The notes under the pieces: model-generated
Seen by the model: the letters and a program-made list of their open reading frames with translations, nothing else
What the model was told of the DNA's origin: nothing
Database searches by the model: none
Part shown: positions 56,177 through 64,000 of the stretch, in pieces
Numbering within the stretch: the stretch's first letter is position 1
How the letters are laid out: each line of letters opens with the position of its first letter
Assembly: GCA_020137815.1 (NCBI GenBank)
Contig: CM035362.1
Location: 3,904,476 to 3,968,475, forward strand
Length of the DNA: 64,000 nucleotides
Direction of reading: 5' to 3'
Source: Hormiphora californensis
Lineage: Eukaryota > Ctenophora > Tentaculata > Cydippida > Pleurobrachiidae
Made by a program: the position numbers and the translations under genes

Positions 56177-59100
56177 ATGGAGAACGGTTCTGCAAACGGA
56201 GGAGGTGTGTACAATAATACGGAGAGTGTAGTCGGTGGAAAGGGGTTGATTAGTGAGTTACCTGAGAGTTACAACCGGGATTACTACAAGGCATACAAGA
56301 AGTTTATGAAGAGCAACGAGGTCTCGCCGATCGGGGGAACGGAGACTATGGATGGATTTATGGTGAGTTTTTATATTTTTTTAGTTTTAGCGTTGCGTTC
56401 ACCTGTCAGGCCAATGCTCTGACCACAGTTCTCGCGCGCTCCGAAACGAGAATGGGTCAGGCCAATGCTCTGACAGGTGTTCACTCACTTTAGTCACTTT
56501 AGGTTGTTCGAAGCTGTAAGATCAGATCCTCTGCTGCAACAGGGTCATCGCCTCGTGCGAACACCCTTCAGGGTTATCTCTCAGCCGTTAAAGGTTGACA
56601 AGATACCTAAAACTTTTCGTATATCGTCTTATTTTGATTTATCATTAATTTTCAGCATTTTTTCAGAATTTTTTGTCGGCTAGAAAAAAAATCGAAATAG
56701 GGGGTCTACTGATATTGTCAGCACTGGTTTCACTGGGCACACTCACTGCGTCTCGCAAATTGAAATTCACGTTTCCGGTTCCTCAAAAGATAGCTACTTG
56801 ATCTTGGTTGCGTTGGATTGGTCTCAATAAGACCTTTCTAACGCTACCAAAACGATTTCTGTATCTCATCAGGAACCGGAGATATTCCAGTATCAATTTT
56901 AAAAAGGGAACACTCATTTATCAGGGGCTCTTCGACGAAACTTAAAGCAAACTTAATAAATAAGCTCTCTTTAGAGTTACACAAGGAAAATTTTTCAGAC
57001 TTGTCTCGAGAGGGGTGTCGTCGAACGCTTTCCAAAACCTCACTTTAGGTCCTTGGTGTGAACCACGTGTATACCACGTGAAGCCCCGGATCACCCCTCG
57101 TGTATGGGTGTAGAAAACCAATCAGGGGATCGAAACTGGACACGTGATAGGATTTCCATTACATGGGTTTACACAGGCGTCAATTTGGTCACGTGTAGGG
57201 TTCACCAGCCAATAGTGTTAGCGAGATATCACACCAGATTGGGGGTGAAGAAGAAGTTTGACTTCCATTTCTCAAGATTCAAGAAATTTCAAATCTTCAA
57301 TACTCTTACAGTAGCTGGCAATGAATGTTATAGCGGACAAATAGAGATCTAACATTGATTGTTCATTATGAAAAATCAATAAACCTATACACTAATAACT
57401 TGCAATATTATTTAGGCCGGATGAGATGAATAGATAAGCTGCTAGATGAAGAGATAAACAGTGAAAGTATAGTAGTAGTTCACTGTTCATCTTGTCCTGC
57501 CAGAAGGAAAACAACTGAATTCATCCACATCTTATCTGACTGTGAGAGTCTAATACAGATGCTGTATGCAGTATGGGCTTGGCTGAAACCCCAAACTAGT
57601 GCCTCAATATTGTGGTTGAGTAGAGATAGCTAATTGGGGGACAATGAGTGCCATTTTATCTTTTTTCTACATGCGAGTTCTCGCTTCTAAGCAAAATATA
57701 CACTGTTTTGTAGCATCTTTTACTTGCCAGCGCTGTCTTGTCTACCATTAAGTCTCCTCTGGAGGAGACTTAACAAACCTCACTTTTCTCGATATTTGAG
57801 TGAGATATTGCGTGAACTATGACGTCATTGTCGCTTCAATTTGGCCCAAATCACGTGATTTTACCACGTGATTAGGGGGTTACGCAAGGTTTGGAGAGCT
57901 TGTGTAAAACTTCACTTACTACCCCTCAATTTTCACTAAGCAAGATTTCTAAAAAGTTTCGTCGACACAAACCATGCTTAAGGGGTGTGAAAATCAATTA
58001 GAAGGTGTGAAAGGAGAGTTACGCAATGTTTTTAAGTGTGTTTAAAGTTTCGTCGAAGAGCCCCAGTAGACCCCCTTTTTTGCACATATTTCTAGCCGAC
58101 CAAAAATTCTGAAAAAATGCTGTAAATTAATGATAAATCAAAATAAGACGATATACGAAAAGTTTTAGGTATCTTGTCAACCTTTAATGATAAAAGTTTT
58201 AGAGTTGCTAAGATGAGTTTCAGAGGTGGATATTACGTCATGATCGCAGTTTTCTCGGTGCCAGAATTTTAGAATTCAAATATTTTTTCTAAAAACTAAC
58301 TTCAAACTGATTTCAATTTTCCTCTCATGTTGTTATGGCTGTTGCTATGGTTACACACACGTGTTCCATGGTACGTTACCAACGATCTCATATAATGTTT
58401 GCACATGTCATGTGAGAGAGATCTCTCTCTAACTCTCGAGAGGTTATGGCGTATCATGCTTACGCATATATATACCGAGCATACAAAATCCAAAGACCGG
58501 TAACCTCTCTTGATCATCAAATATCTTGTGTTTTGTTGTAAAGTTCCCAGCTATCACTCAACTCAATACAGTCAATGAATTTGACACTGCTCAACATTCT
58601 CGCAACATCGAATGTGTATCAAAGAGATATCATTCAGAGCTTGATATATCACTGTCTACAGCTTTTGTCTCTCTGTGTTTGTGTGTGTGTTGTCGCAATT
58701 GACATGTAATCAGCTCATGTGATCAATGGGTCTTCCGTTTTATATATTGTTTGGTTTATAGATTGTATCTTTTTATTTGCGATATAGGGCAGCACCTCCG
58801 AACACGATCAGCAATTTAAAAAATTATTCATGTTTTCTTGTCGGCGGGGTGGTGTAGTGGTAGCACACTGGCCTCCCATGCGCTATGTCCAGGGCTCGAT
58901 TCTGGTCTAGCGCACGTCGTCTAGTCCACCAAGCTATGATTGGTACGGGGATTTACCCGGATAGTGTACTCGTTGCAAAGGTTCACCTATTCATACAGGT
59001 GTCACACTAACTAATTAGTGTGTAATTGTAAGGTGCTCACGTGTAGAAATACATGTGTTCATCACTCATCAGTGGCTTGAGGAGCCTGTAAAAGGGACAT

Positions 59101-62100
59101 CAAGCCAACTGCACGAGTTTTCATTATTTTTTTTCTTTGGCTCGGAGGCGCATACGACTTATATTTCTGCACCTAAATACGTTTAGCGTCAGTTTACATT
59201 TCTTAGTTTCGATGTTTGATCATGAACAGTTGATTTTTTGTCACAGTTGTCACCTGAAAACCTGATTTGTCATGTAGCTCCGAAAATCAATAAAAGAGAT
59301 ATAATAGTTTGCTATATCAACTGGTGAGAGTCCATAGCAACTGGTGAGAGTCCATAGCAACTGGAGAGATTCCATAGCAACTGGAGAGATTCCATAGCAA
59401 CTGGAGAGATTCCATAGCAACTGGTGATCAGAGTCCATAGCAACTGGTTGCTATGACCAGCTCCCATGGCAACTGGACCAATCCAGACGATGTTCCACCG
59501 GAGTTGGATAGGACTCGGACTATCGCCAGTGTCCTTTCTCTTCCCGATGTAAAATACATTACAAAATAGTATATATATTGAATTTAGGTTTTTAATCGAA
59601 ATGAGCATTTTAAATCAAACTGTTTGTCTGTTTGTCCGTGTGTAGATGGCTGTCTCATATATATCATGTTTGTCCATTTTTGTAGAATAGTAGTATGTAC
59701 AGGGTGGGCCAGAAACTAACTGACTCCATACATGTTTCTAGCCCGCCCTGTAGAAATAGCCTAATCCCATGGTCTCTCTCCAAATTCCAACATTCTCTTT
59801 CCCCTCAGTTCTCTTTCACTGCGTACGAGCAATGGGTGAAAAAAGAGATCAAAGTAAGGGAATGCTGTGTGTTCATAAAAAAAATGGATGGGGAACTGGA
59901 GCCCATGTAAGTTGATTAATTGAAATAATTAATATTTAATTAGTTGTACTGGAGCCCATGTAAGTTGATTAATTGAAATAATTAATATTTAATTAGTTAA
60001 TCCAGTTGTAAAAAAGGGTTAGCTGTTATTGTAATAAGTTGGTTGGTTTTGCCTAGCTAGACTGTGTTTCGCGCGCCCCGCCAAATGTAAAGGAGGGTTA
60101 GAACATAACAAGGTTGGTTTGAGCGGCTGGTGCTTTTTGGAGCCCTTGTGTAGGCTTATTATTGTAATAAGTAACCCTTTTGTACTACCGGATCCTAAAT
60201 GTATTCTTTTTTCCAACCAGGGAGGACATGACTTGATATTTTGCAGCTAATAACACATAGTTCTCTTAACCAGGAACCGACCGAATCGGGAAATACTGGT
60301 CCCTGATTGGCTGATAACCAGTCACGTGACCTAAATAATGAGTTCTGATTGGTTGTTTACTTGGTTCGGTCGGTTCCTGCACCCAGGGAGGACATGACGT
60401 GATCTTTTGCAAATAATAACACACAGTTCTCTCCAGTTGTCACTGTGGAAATGTTCGATCAGCACACAGCGATGGAATACAGATCCATTCGGAGAACGAG
60501 AAATGGGATAAAACGACCCATACGACACTGAGCGAGTGCACGGCATTCGGGAAGATCAACTTCCTAGACGAGGATACTACGATCCAGCCTGAGGTGAGGT
60601 TTTGTTTGTTTCTCCCTCCCGAGGTGAGCTGTTTTGTTTGTTTCTCCCTCCCGAGGTGAGTTTTGTTTGTTTCTGCCTCCCGAGGTGAGAAGTTTTGTTT
60701 GTTTCTCCCTCCCGAGGTGAGGGTTTGTTTGTTTCTCCCTCCCGAGGTGAGGATTTGTTATGTTTCTGCCTCCCGAGGTGAGAATTTGTAATGTGTGTTG
60801 TTTTGTTCAAACCTTTTTATTCGGGGAGGGAGGGTCGAACAAGGCAAAGGATTTGTTATGTTGCTGCCTCTCCCGAGGTGAGCTGTTTTGTTTGTTTCTC
60901 CCTCCCGAGGTGCAAGGATAATTTTTGTTATGTTTCTCCCTCCCGAGGTGAGGATAATTTTTGTTATGTTTCTGCCTCCCGAGGTGCAAGGATAATTTTT
61001 GTTTGTTTCTGCCTGATCCCGAGGTGCAAGGATAATTTTTGTTTGTTTCTGCCTGATCCCGAGGTGCAAGGATAATTTTTGTTTGTTTCTGCCTGATCCC
61101 GAGGTGCAAGGATAATTTTTGTTTGTTTCTGCCTGATCCCGAGGTGCAAGGATAATTTTTGTTATGTTTCTGCCTCCCTTAAATTACGTCCGGGGGATAT
61201 CCTCCAGAGAGGTCCCATAATGTTAAGTACACTGCCAAAACGCTACGGGTTTAGCCAGCTGGGACGTCTGAGGGGGAGGATCCCCCGGAGACGTCCCATG
61301 ACGCTACAGGTTGGACCAGTTGGGACGTCTAGGGGGAGGATCCCCCGGAGACGTCCCATGACGATACGGGTTGAGCCAGTTGGGACGTCTGAGGGGGAAG
61401 ATCCCCCGGAGACGTCCCATGACGCTACGGGCTGGACCAGTTGGGACGTCTGAGGGGGGATCCCCCGGAGACGTCCCATGACGCTACGGGTTGGACCAGT
61501 TGGGACGTCTGAGGGGGATGTCCTCCAGAGACGTCCCATGACGCTACGGGTTGGACCAGTTGTGACGTCTGAGGGGGGATCCCCCGGAGACGTCCCATGA
61601 CGCTACGGGTTGGACCAGTTGGGACGTCTGAGGGGGAGGATCCCCCGGGGGTGTAAGGAAGGTCATTTGTTTGTTTGCACTTAGCATTTGTAAATTGGCT
61701 CCATTCTAATAAAGGGCCTGGGGAGTGATCTGTGGGGACTGGATTAATTGTTTAGGTTCTTCGCCCATTTCTGCGAAATCCACTGTGTGTATACGGTGTG
61801 TTTGCATAATTCATATTTTTGATCTCCCAGCCCCGACCCCCCCCCTCTCTCTCTCTCGAAGAATCTCCAAGGTGACTCACATCTTTCTCTCCTCCAGTAT
61901 ATACGAGTAGCCAGTGACTACGGCGACCGAAAGAACATCCAAAGGATGGAGAAGTTACTCCGCGAGTTTTGGAGTTTACATCAGCCAGGTGAGAGCACAA
62001 AAAGTTTTATAAAGGAGCAAGGTATCTTGTAGACCATACTCAGACTGTTAGCGTATCTCCAAATCACCGCAACTACCCAAATCTCCACTACCCAAATCTC

Positions 62101-63441
62101 CACTACCCAAATCACCACAACTCCCTAAATCACCACAACTCCCTAAATCACCACAACTCCCTAAATCACCACAACTCCCTAAATCACCACAACTCCCTAA
62201 ATCACCACAACTCCCTAAATCACAGCAACTCCATAATTCACCACAACTCCCCCAAATCACCACAACTCCCTAAATCACCACAACTCCCTAAATCACCACA
62301 ACTCCCTAAATCACCACAACTCCCTAAATCACCACAACTCCCTAAATCACCACAATTCAGCTCCCTAAATCACCATGACTCCCTAAACCATCACAACTCC
62401 CTAAATCACCACAACTCCCTAAATCACCACAACTCCCTAAATCACCACAACTCCCTAAACCAAATCCACTACCCAAATCACCGCAATTCCCTAAATCACC
62501 ACAACTCCCTAAATCACCACAACTCCCCAAATCTCCGCAACTCCCTAAACCAAATCCACCCCCAGGTTTGCTGATATCGGTTATTGGGGGCAACAAGAGT
62601 TTCTACGTTCCCCACGACATCTGTTTACATTTTCAACACGGTCTACTAAACGCAGCTAAATCAACTAATGGTTGGATTATTACCAGCGGTCAAGACGAGG
62701 TTAGCACCAGGAACCGACCGAATCAGGAAATACTGGTCCTTGATTGGCTGATAACCAGTCACGTGACCTAAATAACGAGTTCTGATTGGTTGTTTACTTA
62801 ATTCGGTCGGTTCCTGTCATTTGGAAATATCATTTGAAAATGATTTGAAACTAATTTTTAGAATTTTATATTTCATTAGTCTATGTGTTTTCATAATGTA
62901 TGCTTATCCTGAGCTGTGTTTTCTAGTATTCCAGGAATTCGAGTACACACATGTGACCTCAATAGTTGAGCCTTATTCGACAGCAATACAACTATATGTT
63001 GTGTATACCAGGAACCGACCGAATCAGGAAATACTGGTCCCTGATTGGATGATAACCAGTCACGTGACCTAAATAACGAGTTCTGATTGGTTGTTTACTT
63101 GTTTCGGTCGGTTCCTGGTGTATACCTCACCAAATTCATTCCCTCATTGCCCCCCACCCTCGAATACCCATTTATCACCACTTGAAAATGATGTGTACTT
63201 GTATAGTAGACTCCACTATATATAGTATATATATGTGCCACTAATAACCACTAATACCACTCTGATAACCACCTTGATTTCTCACTAATCAGTATAACCA
63301 CCTCTCATATTTCAGGGTGTAGCTAAGCTGGTGGGAGATATCATTGGCCGGTCCATTCTCACCTCCAAGATCTACACAATCGGAGTTTCAAGTTGGGGAA
63401 AAACATGGAACAATGAGATGCTACACAGGAAGAACAACAGG
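56177..63441 (+). CDS. TRPM-family cation channel, N-terminal seven exons (3' partial)
   Basis: Exons 56177-56362, 59809-59906, 60387-60398 (12-nt microexon), 60437-60593, 61898-61988, 62566-62699 and 63316-63441; all phases agree. Start MENGSANGGGVYNNTESVVG, then FSFTAYEQWVKKEIKVRECC, VFIKKMDGELEPM-EDMT-CHCGN, WDKTTHTTLSECTAFGKINF, YIRVASDYGDRK, LLISVIGGNKSFYVP, KSTNGWIITSGQDEGVAKLVG and SKIYTIGVSSWGK. This is the conserved TRPM homology region: the CxCG...H knuckle, W.....HT..., (A/T)FG.I.F, LLISV.GG, (A)..T.GWI.T.G and .....IGV..WG. About 268 residues are present. The ligand-sensing SLOG-like part precedes the six-helix pore, which lies beyond the window. Plasma-membrane Ca/Mg-type cation channel by family. 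Introns are invaded by three MITEs and three minisatellites. Confidence 0.88.
56588..58187. mobile_element. 1.6-kb transposon with ~130-bp inverted ends
   Basis: TTAAAGGTTGACAAGATACC ... GGTATCTTGTCAACCTTTAA. Ends extend through AAAACTTTTCGTATATCGTC and GGGGGTCTACT. A second inverted pair (TTCGACGAAACTTAAA / TTTAAAGTTTCGTCGAAGAG) lies inside. No long frame; in TRPM intron 1. Confidence 0.75.
58851..59110 (+). mobile_element. tRNA-derived SINE
   Basis: Head GGGGTGGTGTAGTGGTAGCA with box A, CTGGCCTCCCATGCG, and box B GGGCTCGATTCTGG, like a tRNA-Gly. The body is TACGGGGATTTACCCGGATA to GGAGCCTGTAAAAGGGACAT, ending near a T-rich tract. In TRPM intron 1. Confidence 0.65.
59322..59450. repeat. Tandem repeat of a half X-box
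   Basis: Six ~19-bp units GAGAGTCCATAGCAACTGG; CCATAGCAAC is one RFX half-site with spacer. Confidence 0.75.
59700..59750. mobile_element. 51-bp mariner-like MITE
   Basis: TA-CAGGGTGGGCCAGAAA ... TTTCTAGCCCGCCCTG-TA. Confidence 0.75.
60271..60379. mobile_element. hAT-like MITE, CCAAT/E-box family, copy 10
   Basis: Full-length ends; no 8-bp duplication. Instead a ~55-bp segment holding the TRPM microexon is present on both sides (60215-60270, 60380-60436). Confidence 0.9.
60387..60398 (+). CDS. TRPM 12-nt microexon (EDMT)
   Basis: ACCCAG|GGAGGACATGAC|GTGATC. With phase 2 before (CCC AT|) and T from the next exon it reads M-EDM-T and links GELEP to CHCG. A sister copy at 60220-60231 has its donor mutated to TTGATA. 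Confidence 0.75.
60595..61175. repeat. Minisatellite of CCTCCCGAGGTG units
   Basis: About 15 units of TTTGTTTGTTTCTCCCTCCC GAGGTGAG or the longer GAGGTGCAAGGATAATTTTTG form, starting at the exon 60593 donor (CCTGAGGTGAGG). The unit appears to have grown from the donor site. Confidence 0.9.
61235..61655. repeat. Minisatellite, ~60-bp unit
   Basis: Seven copies of GGGACGTCTGAGGGGGAGGA / TCCCCCGGAGACGTCCCATG / ACGCTACGGGTTGGACCAGT. Each unit has a GACGTC palindrome pair. Confidence 0.9.
62060..62560. repeat. Minisatellite of CTCCCTAAATCACCACAA units
   Basis: About 27 near-perfect 18-bp units, ending just before the acceptor of exon 62566. No spacers, so not a CRISPR. Confidence 0.92.
62708..62816. 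mobile_element. hAT-like MITE, CCAAT/E-box family, copy 11
   Basis: Starts 8 bp into the intron after TRPM exon 62699 (GAG|GTTAGCAC). Full ends, no visible target duplication. Confidence 0.88.
63009..63117. mobile_element. hAT-like MITE, CCAAT/E-box family, copy 12
   Basis: Perfect 8-bp duplication GTGTATAC (63001-63008, 63118-63125). Confidence 0.92.
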
Positions 63442-63937
63442 GTAAGATAATACATGTAATGCATTTAAATGTTTTGAAATTTTTAGAATTTTTTGAAAAT
63501 TTTTTGAAAATTTTAGAAATTTATAGAAATGGTAAATGGAAATTTTTGGAAGTTTTTAGTAAACTAGATGTGAAATTGAGTACCATTTTCTAATAGAGCC
63601 TAGTGTTCTGGAGCATGACACATCTGTTGACTACTCCGAAAGCATATAGGGGGGGGGGCCTTTTTTTGCCGCACACGGTAGCACACATCTCCATGCTCCC
63701 CGCCCTCTCGTAGTTCGAGTACTAACACGGACAATAATGGAGCACAGCTCATTTTCATTTTTCCTACCTCGATGCGGAGTTAACCAATGACTATCTGGCA
63801 CTACTTCCTCACTTCTTCGCCGGAGCTAGCTCCCACACCTGGCTTCCACTTTTCTCGGTCGACTCCAAAGCACGGCAACTTAGTGTTCTCAACTATAAAT
63901 ATGTTGCCCTGATACTGACTACTCTGAAAGAAGAACG

Positions 63938-64000
63938 ATGAAGATTATTTACCTGCTAGTATTGGTGGTGGTTGAGGCCGCGGACCCCATAGACTTCAAC
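63938..64000 (+). CDS. Start of a secreted or membrane protein (partial)
   Basis: ATG followed by MKIIYLLVLVVVEAADPIDF: a short basic start, hydrophobic core and Ala-x-Ala-like cleavage site (VEAA-DP). This is a typical signal peptide. It lies on the same strand, about 500 bp after a TRPM exon, so it is either a gene in a TRPM intron or evidence that the TRPM copy is cut short. The product is unknown; the rest is outside the window. Confidence 0.5.
   Translation, partial: MKIIYLLVLVVVEAADPIDFN

Noticed and set aside
60758-61149. Frames reading QTKIILAPRDQAETNKN
   Set aside because: Minisatellite artefacts in a TRPM intron.
62050-62560. CRISPR-like direct repeats
   Set aside because: 18-bp units abut with no unique spacers, in an animal intron.

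Overview
This is animal nuclear DNA: GT-AG introns, four tRNA genes, and recognisable RBM48, TRPM-channel, rhodopsin-type GPCR and rhodanese coding sequence. The low gene density, short introns and heavy load of small inverted-repeat transposons would suit an early-branching animal such as a cnidarian or sponge, but I cannot fix the lineage from sequence alone. All multi-exon models below were built by hand from splice sites, phase and paralogue comparison.

Layout. (1) 48-1424, plus: the last four exons of RBM48. (2) 1832-23798, minus: one very large gene of about 22 exons coding roughly 3,300 residues of Ser/Pro/Lys-rich, mostly disordered protein of no family I recognise. Its introns hold large minisatellites (15.6-16.4 kb, 18.8-20.4 kb), four tRNA genes (Thr, Met, Met, Thr), a tRNA-derived SINE and a 1.3-kb foldback element. 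(3) 24012-24319, plus: the first two exons of an unknown gene, head-to-head with the giant gene. (4) 26321-36335, minus: a secreted-type tandem-rhodanese gene with a 7.9-kb intron that contains two tandem copies of a class A GPCR gene (one frameshifted, one intact). (5) 37335-41376, minus: a complete paralogue of the rhodanese gene with an N-terminal signal sequence. (6) About 42-56 kb: gene-poor, with a retroelement ORF fragment, several foldback elements and a few orphan exons. (7) 56177-63441, plus: seven exons of the N-terminal half of a TRPM channel, including a 12-nt microexon, continuing past the window. (8) 63938-64000: a signal-peptide start of another gene.

The most distinctive material is repetitive. 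A ~110-bp hAT-like MITE (ends CAGGAACC...GGTTCCTG, 8-bp target duplications) occurs 12 times and carries a symmetrical CCAAT / CACGTG / CCAAT block. One copy lies about 100 bp before the TRPM start codon, one decayed copy supplies a splice donor of the giant gene, and one sits between two copies of the TRPM microexon. Separately, perfect RFX X-box palindromes (GTTACCATGGTAAC and relatives) are scattered throughout and have even become coding repeats. Three families of long foldback elements, with TA, TTAA or 8-9-bp target duplications, fill the introns.

Several genes show single-nucleotide frame discontinuities. Assembly indels are the simplest explanation, but some may be real.
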